Shown here in pieces: positions 23,544 to 32,244 of a stretch of 64,000 nt of DNA. This DNA is from HGM11501 sp045123995 (GTDB lineage Bacteria; Bacillota; Clostridia; CAKSNL01; HGM11501), in assembly GCA_045123995.1 (NCBI GenBank), contig JBGVKY010000023.1:17388-81387 (forward strand). The letters run 5' to 3'. The notes beneath the pieces were generated by a model. It searched no databases, had not been told where the DNA came from, and saw only the letters and a program-made list of their open reading frames with translations. The first letter of the stretch is position 1; each line of letters opens with the position of its first letter. Made by a program: the position numbers and the translations under genes.

Positions 23544-25274
23544 ATGAATAAAAATACATCTTCTAAAACCAAGGGTATCATACCTCTTATAATTGCAGGT
23601 GCTTTAGTTCTCGTTATCCTAATCGCGATAACAGCAATCACATTAGGTTATTCACGGAGTGAAACCATTCTGCCCGGCGTTACCATGGGAGGAATTGACC
23701 TTTCGGGTCTCACCGTTGATAAAGCAGCGGAAGTTATAAATTCACGCATAAACGAAGTCAGCACAGAGAAAATAAAAATCGTTGCAGGCTCTGATTCTCT
23801 GGATGTTACCTACGGAGAGCTTGGTGCATCTTTTGACAGCAGGCTTTCTGCAGAAAAAGCCTATGCTTACGGTCATAGCAGTTTCTTTTCTTCAATCGGT
23901 CCCTCTTTGAAGGCCCTTTTTGGAATAGATACTGACATAGATCTTTCTGTATACTTGAACAACAGAATTTTTGATGCCGCAATGTCAGGCTTTACAGACT
24001 ATGACAAAACCGTTCAGGCAAGCTACGAATTCAAAGAAGGTGCCATAGTTGTTACCAACGGTAAAGGTGCATATACAATCAATCCCGTAACTGCCAAGGA
24101 AGCTGTTTCCGAAGCCATGAAAAATCTCGATTTTACAACCATCGAGTTCACAAAGGAAAACATCGCACCCATTCCCTTTGATATCAATTACATCTTAGAA
24201 AACTACTCAAAGGAAGCCGTTTCAGCTACATATTACAGGGATACTGACGGCAGTATCAAGGTTACCGAAGGCTATGACAAGGTTACTGTGGACGAAAAGA
24301 AAGCAAGAGAAATCATAGCTTCTCACACAAAACCCGGTGAAACCTTCGAAATTCCCGCACAGATTGATTTTGCAAAATACACCTACGACGAGCTTAATGA
24401 AGCTTTGTTCAGAGATGTTTTAGGCTCTTATACCACAAGCTATACTTCAAGTAATGCCAACAGAAGTCACAACGTGGCATTGGCTGCTTCAAGCATAAAC
24501 GAGAAAATCCTTCTCCCCGGCGAGTCCCTTTCCTATAATGAATCTTTAGGCAGACGTACCCCCGAGGCAGGATATAAAATGGCAGGCGCTTATTCCAACG
24601 GCGAAACAGTCCAGGAATACGGCGGCGGTATCTGCCAGATTTCCTCCACACTATATGTAGCAGTTCTTAAAGCTAACCTGAAAATAGAGGAAAGACTTTG
24701 CCACATGTTTACAGTAGGTTATGTTCCTTTGGGTCTTGACGCTACAGTTGACTACGGAACTGTTGACTTCGTTTTCTCCAACGATACAGACTTCCCCGTA
24801 AAGGTTTTATGTCGTACCACTCCCGGAAAGCAGGCAATCTGCGAAATCCTCGGCACAAAGACCGAAAACTTTGAAGTTACTTTTGAAACCACAGGGGTTA
24901 CCTCAGTTCCCTTCCCCACAGAAATCCAAGAGGATCCCACTCTTCCCGTGGGCACCGAGGAAATCGTAGAAAAAGGCTCAAACGGCTTAAGATGCACCAC
25001 TTACAGAGTCGTTTCTGTAGACGGAGAAGTTGTTTCCAGAACAAAAGAATCCCAGAGCTATTATATGCCCCACAAGGAAGTTAAAAAAGTGGGTACAATG
25101 CCCGTGGATTCCGAGGCTGCTCTTTCTCCCGAAATTACAAATCCCGAGGACACAGTTACCACACCCGAAAGCGGAGTTCCTGAGGTTGTTGCTCCTGAGG
25201 TAACCGTTCCTGAAGTTACAGAACCTTCTGTTCCCGAAGTTCCTTCTGAAGCTCCGGCAGTTTCTGAAATTTAA
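23544..25274 (+). CDS. VanW-family cell-envelope protein
   Basis: A 576-residue membrane-anchored protein. A single helix (residues about 12-33) is followed by one or two peptidoglycan-binding-4 type domains (about 40-270; GVTMGGIDLSGLTVDKAAEV). The VanW domain lies at about 290-410 (LPGESLSYNESLGRRTPEAGY, QEYGGGICQISSTLYVAVL, FTVGYVPLGLDATVDYG). A G5-like segment follows (QEDPTLPVGTEEIVEKGSNG). The last 60 residues are a Pro/Glu/Val-rich tail. VanW is named for a vancomycin-resistance cluster but its function is unsettled; L,D-transpeptidase-like cell-wall roles are often suggested. No van genes are nearby. Confidence 0.88.
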   Translation: MNKNTSSKTKGIIPLIIAGALVLVILIAITAITLGYSRSETILPGVTMGGIDLSGLTVDKAAEVINSRINEVSTEKIKIVAGSDSLDVTYGELGASFDSRLSAEKAYAYGHSSFFSSIGPSLKALFGIDTDIDLSVYLNNRIFDAAMSGFTDYDKTVQASYEFKEGAIVVTNGKGAYTINPVTAKEAVSEAMKNLDFTTIEFTKENIAPIPFDINYILENYSKEAVSATYYRDTDGSIKVTEGYDKVTVDEKKAREIIASHTKPGETFEIPAQIDFAKYTYDELNEALFRDVLGSYTTSYTSSNANRSHNVALAASSINEKILLPGESLSYNESLGRRTPEAGYKMAGAYSNGETVQEYGGGICQISSTLYVAVLKANLKIEERLCHMFTVGYVPLGLDATVDYGTVDFVFSNDTDFPVKVLCRTTPGKQAICEILGTKTENFEVTFETTGVTSVPFPTEIQEDPTLPVGTEEIVEKGSNGLRCTTYRVVSVDGEVVSRTKESQSYYMPHKEVKKVGTMPVDSEAALSPEITNPEDTVTTPESGVPEVVAPEVTVPEVTEPSVPEVPSEAPAVSEI

Positions 25275-25285
25275 TTTTTGACATA

Positions 25286-25312
25286 AAAAGGGCGGAGTTA
25301 CTCCGCCCCTTT
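25286..25312 (+). terminator. Hairpin after the VanW gene
   Basis: GGCGGAG pairs with CTCCGCC around TTA, extended by AAAG/CTTT. The following T tract is short, so termination may be partial. Confidence 0.7.
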
Positions 25313-25339
25313 AATGATTATAAGAAAGAGGTATAAACT

Positions 25340-27334
25340 ATGTGTGCAAAAAACACCTATGATAACCAAGCCATACAGAGCTTAAAGGGTGCCGAGAGAG
25401 TTCGTTACAATCCCGGTAATATTTTGGGCTCCAATGGTCTGGAGGGCTGCCAACACACTTTTTTTGAAATTCTTTCAAACTCCATCGACGAAGCAAGAGC
25501 AGGGTTCGGTAAAGTAATCGAGGTTACCCGTTTTTCTGACCACTCCATTCAGGTCAAGGACTATGGTCGAGGAATCCCCCTAGACTTTAACGAAAAAGAA
25601 CAGCGTTATAACTGGGAGCTTGTATTCTGCGAGCTATATGCCGGCGGTAAATATCACGGCAACGATTCGGACACATATAAGTTCAGCCTCGGTCTTAACG
25701 GACTTGGAGCCTGTGCTACCCAGTATTCTTCGGAATATATGGATGTAGAGGTGGCAAGGGATAATTACATCTACTCCCTACATTTTGAAAAGGGTGAAAA
25801 TGTAGGCGGTCTTTTGAAAATAGAAACCACCTCAAAGAAAACCTATACCATACAGAAATGGCGTCCCGACTTAGACGTTTTCACAGATATAAACATTCCT
25901 CTTGAATTTTTTACAGAAACATTAAAGCGTCAGGCCATTGTAAATGCAGGCTTAACCTTTATTCTCTTTGATGAAACACCCGAGGGTACCCATAAATATG
26001 AATTCTGCTATCCCGAGGGTATTAAGGGGCACGCAGACGAGCTTGCCAATATGACATCCGAGACTGCTGTACGCTATATTGAGGCGGAAAGAGTCGGCCG
26101 CGACAGAGCGGATAAGCCCGAGTACAAGGTTAAAATGGAAGCGGCTTTTTGCTTTACTTCCAAGGACCCAATGATTGAATTCTATCACAACTCAAGCTTT
26201 CTTGAATATGGCGGTGTTCATGATGCCGCAACCAAAACAGCTTTTGTTTATGCAATAGACCAGTATATAAGACAAGCCAACAAATATCAGAAAAACGAAT
26301 CAAAGATTACATTTAACGATATAGCCGACTGTCTCATTTTAGTAGTAAGCTCTTTTTCGACACTTGCAAGCTATGAGCATCAGACGAAAAAAGCAGTCAC
26401 AAATCCCTTTATCAAAGAAGCACTTACAGACTTTTTAAAAAGCAATCTTGAAGTTTACTTTATAGAAAACAAGGCTGAGGCTGACAAAATTGCCGACCGA
26501 GTTCTTCTTAATAAAAGAAGCCGTGAAACGGCAGAGCACACAAGGGTAAACTTAAAAAAGAAAATGTCTTCTTCCTTAGATGTTACAACTAAGGTCAAAA
26601 AGTTCATTGACTGCCGAACAAAAGATGTTTCAAGGCGTGAACTTTTTATAGTAGAGGGTGACTCTGCGGCAGGAAGCTGTAAAATGAGCCGTGATGCGGA
26701 ATTCCAGGCAATAATGCCCATAAGAGGTAAGATATTAAACTGCTTAAAGGCTGACTTTGATAAGATTTTCAAAAGCGATATTATATTAGACCTTATAAGA
26801 ATCATGGGTTGCGGAATTGAAGCAAAGACCAAGCTTAATAAGGAATTTTCTGACTTTGACATAAACTCACTTAATTATAACAAAATCATCATCTGTACAG
26901 ATGCCGACTATGACGGTTTCCAGATAAGAACCTTGGTTCTGACAATGATTTATACCCTTGTTCCCTCTCTTATAGAAGAAGGAAAGGTCTTTATCGCAGA
27001 AACTCCTCTTTTTGAAATCAACACCAAGGAGAAAAAAAGCCGGACATTTTTCGCCTATGACGAAAAGGAAAAGGCAGAAATTTTAGCTCCTTTAGATAGC
27101 GAGGGAATTAAATATTCAATTCAGCGTTCAAAGGGTCTTGGTGAAAACGAGGCTGAAATGATGTGGCTTACCACCATGTGTCCTGAATCCCGTCGACTTA
27201 TAAAAGTTCTTCCCTCTGATGCTAAGGAAACAGCCGATATGTTCGAGCTTTTCTTGGGCTCAAACTTAGACGGAAGAAAAGACTATATAGCCGAAAATGG
27301 AAATCAGTATATGGATATGCTTGATATAAGCTGA
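25340..27334 (+). CDS. Type IIA topoisomerase B subunit (GyrB/ParE paralogue)
   Basis: A 664-residue ATPase subunit of a gyrase/topoisomerase IV-type enzyme. The GHKL ATPase has EILSNSIDEARAG, DYGRGIPLDF and SLGLNGLGACATQYSSEY. The transducer has an AYEHQTKKAV-like switch region. The Toprim domain has FIVEGDSAAGSC, IRGKILNCLK and CTDADYDGFQIRTL, and the tail has RSKGLGENEAEMMW. All catalytic acids are present. No A subunit (gyrA/parC) lies on either side, although B and A genes normally pair. Sequence departures from canonical GyrB suggest a divergent paralogue. It needs an A partner encoded elsewhere to cut DNA. Confidence 0.9.
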   Translation: MCAKNTYDNQAIQSLKGAERVRYNPGNILGSNGLEGCQHTFFEILSNSIDEARAGFGKVIEVTRFSDHSIQVKDYGRGIPLDFNEKEQRYNWELVFCELYAGGKYHGNDSDTYKFSLGLNGLGACATQYSSEYMDVEVARDNYIYSLHFEKGENVGGLLKIETTSKKTYTIQKWRPDLDVFTDINIPLEFFTETLKRQAIVNAGLTFILFDETPEGTHKYEFCYPEGIKGHADELANMTSETAVRYIEAERVGRDRADKPEYKVKMEAAFCFTSKDPMIEFYHNSSFLEYGGVHDAATKTAFVYAIDQYIRQANKYQKNESKITFNDIADCLILVVSSFSTLASYEHQTKKAVTNPFIKEALTDFLKSNLEVYFIENKAEADKIADRVLLNKRSRETAEHTRVNLKKKMSSSLDVTTKVKKFIDCRTKDVSRRELFIVEGDSAAGSCKMSRDAEFQAIMPIRGKILNCLKADFDKIFKSDIILDLIRIMGCGIEAKTKLNKEFSDFDINSLNYNKIIICTDADYDGFQIRTLVLTMIYTLVPSLIEEGKVFIAETPLFEINTKEKKSRTFFAYDEKEKAEILAPLDSEGIKYSIQRSKGLGENEAEMMWLTTMCPESRRLIKVLPSDAKETADMFELFLGSNLDGRKDYIAENGNQYMDMLDIS

Positions 27335-27340
27335 TAAAAT

Positions 27341-27372
27341 AAAAAACTTGTTTCTTACGAAACAAGTTTTTT
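27341..27372. terminator. Bidirectional terminator before rhaA
   Basis: AAAAAACTTGTTT pairs with AAACAAGTTTTTT around a 6-nt loop, between convergent genes. Confidence 0.92.
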
Positions 27373-27379
27373 ATTTTAT

Positions 27380-28630
27380 TTACGCTCTTTTGGAAAGAAC
27401 TTCTGCTTCGTATGCCTTAACGTCGTCATACCAGGAAGCGTCAGCCTTTACGCCGCAACGCTCACAGTATTCAGCCCAAATATCTCCGAAGGGAAGAGTT
27501 TTCATTTCTTCCTGCATTACCAGAAGTTCTGTAAGCTTGCCTTCGTCCTGAAGCTTCTTAAGCATATCGTTGGGTGTGCACATAGCCAAAAGAAGAGCCT
27601 TCTGCCAGCTTCTCAAACCTACAGACCAGGCTGCGATACGGTTGATAGAAGCATCGAAATAGTCAAGAGCCATATAAACTCTGTCTAAAGCATCATTTCT
27701 TACAATTTCCTTTGCCATTTCCTTTGTCTCATCATCGAAAAGCACAACGTGGTCAGAGTCCCATCTTATAGGTCTTGTAATGTGAAGTGCAATTTCAGGG
27801 AAGAAAGCAAGAAGCGCAGGAATCTTATCGGATACAACTTCTGTGGGATGATAGTGACCGTTATCCATAAGAGGAAGACATCCGTCATGAGTTGCAGCAA
27901 ATGTTAAAGAGAATTCTGCAGAGCCTGTTGTATAAGCTTCAACGCCGATACCGAAAACCTTGGATTCAACGCAGGGCTTTACAAGATTCTTATCGAAAGG
28001 CTCAGCTAAAATAGCTTCTATGGATTCCTTATATCTTACTCTGGGTCCCATTCTGTCAGCAGGGATATCCTTGAAGCCGTCACCTGTCCAGATGTTCATT
28101 ACGCAGGGAACGCCTGTTTCCTTTGCGAAATATTCGGAAATTCTGATACAAGCCTTACCGTGTTCAATCCAGAAGTTTCTTACCTCTGCATCGGGGCTTG
28201 ATAAAGTAAGACCGGATGAAGCCATGGGGTGAGAGAAGAATGTGGGGTTAAAGTCAAGACCCATACCATGCTTCTTTGCAAATTCAACCCAGGGAGCGAA
28301 GTGCTTGGGTTCCAGCTTGTCTCTGTCGCAGAATCCATCTTTAAAAATCGCATAGCATGCGTGAACGTTTATCTTTTTCATACCGGGGCAAAGGCTCATT
28401 ACCTTTTCCATATCAGCCATAAGCTCCTCGGGAGTCCTTGCCTTACCGGGATAGTTACCTGTTGTCTGAATTCCGCCTGTCAGGGGACCGTCATGGTCAA
28501 AACCGGTAACGTCATCGCCCTGCCAGCAGTGAAGTGACACAGGAATTGTCTTAAGCTTTTCTATAACCTTGTCGGTATCAATACCGAGCTTTGCATAAAT
28601 TTCTTTTGCCTTTGTATATCTTTCTGACAT
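27380..28630 (-). CDS. rhaA: L-rhamnose isomerase
   Basis: A 416-residue enzyme converting L-rhamnose to L-rhamnulose. It has the family-typical opening VSLHCWQGDDVTGFD, then NVHACYA, LDFNPTFFSHPMASSGLTLS, MNIWTGDGFKDIPADR, DNGHYHPTEVVSDK and RPIRWDSDHVV, which include the Mn-binding Glu, Asp and His residues. ATG 28630 is chosen because AGGAGG lies 9 nt upstream; an ATG three codons earlier abuts that site. No rhaB, rhaD or transporter gene is adjacent, so the rest of rhamnose catabolism must be elsewhere or the enzyme acts on another sugar. Confidence 0.95.
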   Translation of the reverse strand: MSERYTKAKEIYAKLGIDTDKVIEKLKTIPVSLHCWQGDDVTGFDHDGPLTGGIQTTGNYPGKARTPEELMADMEKVMSLCPGMKKINVHACYAIFKDGFCDRDKLEPKHFAPWVEFAKKHGMGLDFNPTFFSHPMASSGLTLSSPDAEVRNFWIEHGKACIRISEYFAKETGVPCVMNIWTGDGFKDIPADRMGPRVRYKESIEAILAEPFDKNLVKPCVESKVFGIGVEAYTTGSAEFSLTFAATHDGCLPLMDNGHYHPTEVVSDKIPALLAFFPEIALHITRPIRWDSDHVVLFDDETKEMAKEIVRNDALDRVYMALDYFDASINRIAAWSVGLRSWQKALLLAMCTPNDMLKKLQDEGKLTELLVMQEEMKTLPFGDIWAEYCERCGVKADASWYDDVKAYEAEVLSKRA

Positions 28631-28660
28631 ATAAATCATCCTCCTATTTTAAGTACTTCC

Positions 28661-28689
28661 ATTTTATTACATTTTTAAAAAATAGTCAA
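28661..28689 (-). promoter_or_regulatory. Promoter of rhaA
   Basis: Minus-strand TTGACT (28689-28684), 17-nt spacer, TAAAAT (28666-28661). Confidence 0.7.
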
Positions 28690-28708
28690 GTATTTCTGAA
28701 TAAATAAT

Positions 28709-28736
28709 AAAAGGAAATGATTTTATCATTCCCTTT
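28709..28736 (-). terminator. Terminator of the rnf operon
   Basis: On the minus strand GGGAATGAT pairs with ATCATTTCC, flanked by A4 and T4, just after the rnfB stop. Confidence 0.8.
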
Positions 28737-28753
28737 TATTTTTATTTTATTAC

Positions 28754-29530
28754 TTATATGAATTTTATAATCTTTCTGGGACATGCTTCCAGGCATTTTC
28801 CGCAGGAAATGCATTTTTCAAAATCAATTTTTGCAACATTGTCAAAAAGAGCAATTGCTCCCTCCGGGCATACCTTTACGCACTTTCCGCAGCCTATACA
28901 GCCAAGAACACAGGTTTCTTTCATCTTAGCACCCTTATCGTGAGAATTGCACATAACAGCAATTTTTGCCTTTTCCGGAGCAAGCCCTATAAGTCCTCTG
29001 GGGCAGGCTCTCATACAGGCACCGCAACCGGAACACTTTTCCTTTGATATTAAGGGAATGCCGTCAACCAACGAAATAGCCTCATTGGGGCATGCTGCCG
29101 CACAGTTTCCAAGTCCGATACATCCGTATGTACAGGTTTTAGGACCGCCCGATAAAAGTGCCGCATAGCTGCAGTCCTCTGCTCCCTCATAAATATATCT
29201 TTCCTTTGCTCCGCTCACACAGCCCAAGAAGGCATACTTTTTCACAAAAGCTGATTTCTGTCCCATGATTTCCGCAATATATTCAGCTACTGCCTTACCG
29301 CCTACAGAACATTTATCGCAGGAGGCTTCGCCGCTTGCCACTGCCTGGGCATAGGCGGAGCAACCGGCATAACCGCAGCCGCCACAGTTTGCCCCAGGCA
29401 GGGTTTCCTCAATCAGAGGAATTCTCTCGTCCTTTTTAACCTTGAAAATCATTCCTGCGATAGCTAAAAGTGCTCCGAAGAAAAGACCCAGTGCACCCAC
29501 AATAAGGGCAGGTATTAAAATTTCTTTCAT
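28754..29530 (-). CDS. rnfB: Rnf complex subunit RnfB
   Basis: A 258-residue iron-sulfur subunit that passes electrons from ferredoxin into the Rnf complex. One N-terminal membrane helix (residues 4-27) anchors it. A 4Fe-4S domain with the RnfB Cys pattern (GANCGGCGYAGCSAY) follows. Then there are four ferredoxin-like C-x2-C-x2-C-x3-C clusters (for example CIGLGNCAAACP, CSGCGACMRACP, CIGCGKCVKVCP, CISCGKCLEACP). The C-terminal extension with extra clusters is usual in Clostridia. It is the last gene of rnfCDGEAB. Confidence 0.96.
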   Translation of the reverse strand: MKEILIPALIVGALGLFFGALLAIAGMIFKVKKDERIPLIEETLPGANCGGCGYAGCSAYAQAVASGEASCDKCSVGGKAVAEYIAEIMGQKSAFVKKYAFLGCVSGAKERYIYEGAEDCSYAALLSGGPKTCTYGCIGLGNCAAACPNEAISLVDGIPLISKEKCSGCGACMRACPRGLIGLAPEKAKIAVMCNSHDKGAKMKETCVLGCIGCGKCVKVCPEGAIALFDNVAKIDFEKCISCGKCLEACPRKIIKFI

Positions 29531-29542
29531 ATATCTTCCCCC

Positions 29543-30133
29543 TTATCCTATTGAAAATCCCGAAAATCCCAAAAATGCAATTGCAAGAAGGGACGCTGAA
29601 ATTAAAGCTATAGGAAAGCCCTCCAACATTTTGGGATATTTAGCATCGGAAAGTCTTTCTCTTATACCTGCCAAAAGTAAAATGGCAAGCAAAAATCCTA
29701 TTCCTGCCGCCACACCGTACCATACGGCAGAAAGTATATTATTTGTCTCTTCGGCAGCTGTAATGGCAACACCTAAAACCGCACAGTTTGTGGTTATGAG
29801 AGGAAGATAAATTCCCAATGATGCATAAAGTGCAGGAAGTGATTTCTGCAAAAACATTTCAACAAACTGTACAAGTGATGCAATAATCAGGATAAATACC
29901 GTTGTCTGAAGGTATGAAAGATCCAATGGTTCAAGAACATACTTCTGTACTATGAATGTCAGAAGGTTTGAAAGAGCCATGACAAATGTTACAGCTATTC
30001 CCATACCGAAAGCCGTCTCAACTTTTTTAGAAACGCCTAAGAAAGGACAGATTCCCATGAACTGAACCAATACAAAGTTTTCAACCAAAATAGCCGCCAG
30101 CGATATGGCAAAAAGTTCAGAAAGTAAACTCAT
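29543..30133 (-). CDS. rnfA: Rnf complex subunit RnfA
   Basis: A 196-residue integral membrane subunit with six predicted helices and the RnfA/NqrE hallmarks ENFVLVQFMGICPFLGVSKK and LITTNCAVLGVAI. The two half-repeats each carry a Cys that ligates the intramembrane Fe-S cluster with RnfE. Its start overlaps rnfE by 4 bp, indicating tight coupling. Confidence 0.96.
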   Translation of the reverse strand: MSLLSELFAISLAAILVENFVLVQFMGICPFLGVSKKVETAFGMGIAVTFVMALSNLLTFIVQKYVLEPLDLSYLQTTVFILIIASLVQFVEMFLQKSLPALYASLGIYLPLITTNCAVLGVAITAAEETNNILSAVWYGVAAGIGFLLAILLLAGIRERLSDAKYPKMLEGFPIALISASLLAIAFLGFSGFSIG

Positions 30134-30699
30134 TTATTTTTACCTCCTTTATGGCTTAATACTCCAAAGGCTGCCAGAAGTAATCCTAAAACCAGAAATC
30201 CTCCCGGAGGCAATGTGAAAAAGCTTATACCCAAAATAGTTCCAAGAAGCTGTCTTATTGCAGAAATCAATGTAAGGGAAACGGTAAACCCAAGTCCCAT
30301 TCCAAGACCGTCTAAAAGTGATGCCAGAGGACCGTTTTTGGAAGCAAAAGCTTCGGCTCTTGCTAGAATTATACAGTTTACAACAATCAAGGGTATGAAT
30401 ATACCAAGACTCTTGTAAAGGTCGGGGAAATATCCCTGAAGAAGCATCTGCACGATGGTTACAAAGCTTGCAACCAAAACAATATATGCCGCAATTCTCA
30501 CTTTATTAGGTATAAAATTACGAAGAAGTGATATAAAGAGATTCGAAAGCATCAAAACCACTGTTGCAGAAAGACCCATTCCTATACCGTTTGCCACTGT
30601 GGTTGTTACAGCCAGGGTCGGGCACATACCAAGAACTAGTACAAAGGTGGGATTTTGAAAAACTATACCGCGAAGTAAGCTTTCTTTTAAAAGTTTCAT
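30130..30699 (-). CDS. rnfE: Rnf complex subunit RnfE
   Basis: A 189-residue, six-helix membrane subunit homologous to RnfA. Characteristic text is GIVFQNPTFVLVLGMCPTLAVTT and FIPLIVVNCIILARAEAFA, each with a cluster-ligating Cys. It overlaps rnfG by 4 bp upstream and rnfA by 4 bp downstream. Confidence 0.96.
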   Translation of the reverse strand: MKLLKESLLRGIVFQNPTFVLVLGMCPTLAVTTTVANGIGMGLSATVVLMLSNLFISLLRNFIPNKVRIAAYIVLVASFVTIVQMLLQGYFPDLYKSLGIFIPLIVVNCIILARAEAFASKNGPLASLLDGLGMGLGFTVSLTLISAIRQLLGTILGISFFTLPPGGFLVLGLLLAAFGVLSHKGGKNK

Positions 30700-31274
30700 T
30701 CTTCTGCCCCCTTATCTTCAAAGTATGCTTTTGCAATTTCAACAGCCTTGTTTACGCCACCGTCCAAAATTCCGTTGGTGGTCTTTGTAGCTCCCGATAT
30801 CGCAACAATTTCTCCTCCGTTTTTTACTGTGGCAAGAGGATAGGTTTTCTCTCTGAACTGTTCTGTGAAATTTTCAGAATCTGCCAAGGCACCAAGTCCC
30901 GGTGTTTCGGAATGTTCCAAAACCTTAATTCCCATAACCGTTTTTCCGTCTTTTGCCACTCCGGTCATTAAAACAAGACCTTTGTTATAACCCTTTATGC
31001 TCTGCTTTACGGCGATGCCCAGGATTTCTCCCTTTTCATTAAAACATTCTGCCGCTTCAATTCCATCTCCGTAAGAGGTAAGGTCAACTATTTTGGTTTC
31101 ACTGGTGCCGGGCATTACATAAAGACAGCCCTCACTGAAAACCTTTTCGTTGTTTTTCTCTATTACACCTTTTGTCAGACTGTTTACAAATGCCAGGACC
31201 AGAGTTGATGCAAAACAGATTATAAAAAGTCTTATTGTTATGTTAAGTATGTCTTTTACGCTGCCTTTTTCCAT
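30696..31274 (-). CDS. rnfG: Rnf complex subunit RnfG
   Basis: A 192-residue flavoprotein subunit with one N-terminal helix (residues about 9-30) and an extracytoplasmic FMN-binding domain. The covalent FMN site is the Thr in AISGATKTTNG. LEHSETPGLGALADSENF is also typical. GGGAGGT lies upstream of ATG 31274, inside the end of rnfD, with which it overlaps. Confidence 0.95.
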   Translation of the reverse strand: MEKGSVKDILNITIRLFIICFASTLVLAFVNSLTKGVIEKNNEKVFSEGCLYVMPGTSETKIVDLTSYGDGIEAAECFNEKGEILGIAVKQSIKGYNKGLVLMTGVAKDGKTVMGIKVLEHSETPGLGALADSENFTEQFREKTYPLATVKNGGEIVAISGATKTTNGILDGGVNKAVEIAKAYFEDKGAEE

Positions 31275-32233
31275 TTTGACACCTCCCCGAATCTCTTATG
31301 CTTCGAAACCTTATCAATCAAAGGTGTTGCCGCATTCATCAAAAGTATAGAATAGCTTACACCTTCAGGATATCCACCGTAAATTCTTATAGCAACAGTT
31401 AAAACGCCGCAAAGGATACCCGCTATTATCATTCCCTTTTCCGTAACGGGGCTTGTAACATAGTCTGTTGCCATGAAAAATGCACCAAGCATAAGTCCGC
31501 CTGATAAAAGATATCCCAATGAGGCATTAAAATCAAAGCCCGTTACAAATAAGGTAAGTACAAAAACTGTTCCTATGTAGCTTAAGGGAATGTGAATTTT
31601 AATTACTCCGGACCATATCAGGTAAATTCCGCCAAGTAAAAGTAAAAACGCACTGGTCTCACCGATTGAACCGCCTGTGTTTCCGAAGAACAGGTCAAAA
31701 AGTCCTGTCATTTCCCCTTCTTTCGCCAGAGCAAGAGGTGTTGCACCCGTAACTGCATCTGCCGCTTTAAAACTGTAAGAATAGGGAACTGCCCACTTTG
31801 TTGTCATTGTTCCGGCAAAGGACGCCACCATAAAGGCACGGCCAGCCAGAGCAGGATTCATGAAGTTACAGCCAAGCCCGCCGAAAAGCTGCTTTACTAC
31901 GATTATAGCGAAGGCGCTTCCTAAAGCCACCTGCCAGAAAGGCACCAATGATGATACATTCATAGCAAGGAGCAAGCCTGTAACCAAAGCACTCTTATCC
32001 CCTATTGTATTTTTCTTTCCTGCAATTAAGTTCCACACCGTTTCAGAAAGCAAAGCTGCCCCGATGGAAACCAAAATTGAAATTGCCGCCCTTATACCGA
32101 AAAGGTATATTCCGTAAAGTGCGGAAGGCAAAAGAGCAAGGAAAACCTTCAGCATAATGTCTTTTGTCTTTTTATAACTCCTAAGATGAGGAGTTTCAGA
32201 AACTATCAAATTTGTCTCATTAAAATTTTCCAC
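31256..32233 (-). CDS. rnfD: Rnf complex subunit RnfD
   Basis: A 325-residue polytopic subunit with a covalent FMN site at the Thr of VTGATPLALA, as in NqrB/RnfD. It also has FGGLGCNFMNPALAGRAFM and YPEGVSYSILLMNA. GTG 32233 is preferred as start because GAGGGGG lies 6 nt upstream; the longer frame from GTG 32248 would place that site inside the gene. It is the second gene of the operon. Confidence 0.94.
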   Translation of the reverse strand: MENFNETNLIVSETPHLRSYKKTKDIMLKVFLALLPSALYGIYLFGIRAAISILVSIGAALLSETVWNLIAGKKNTIGDKSALVTGLLLAMNVSSLVPFWQVALGSAFAIIVVKQLFGGLGCNFMNPALAGRAFMVASFAGTMTTKWAVPYSYSFKAADAVTGATPLALAKEGEMTGLFDLFFGNTGGSIGETSAFLLLLGGIYLIWSGVIKIHIPLSYIGTVFVLTLFVTGFDFNASLGYLLSGGLMLGAFFMATDYVTSPVTEKGMIIAGILCGVLTVAIRIYGGYPEGVSYSILLMNAATPLIDKVSKHKRFGEVSKWKKAA

Positions 32234-32244
32234 GTTTATCCCCC

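Noticed and set aside
25188..25270. Tandem repeat near the VanW C-terminus
   Set aside because: Val-Pro-Glu codons of a disordered tail explain it.
23544..25274. Vancomycin-resistance gene
   Set aside because: VanW-family proteins are widespread in Clostridia, and no ligase or dehydrogenase genes of a van cluster are near.
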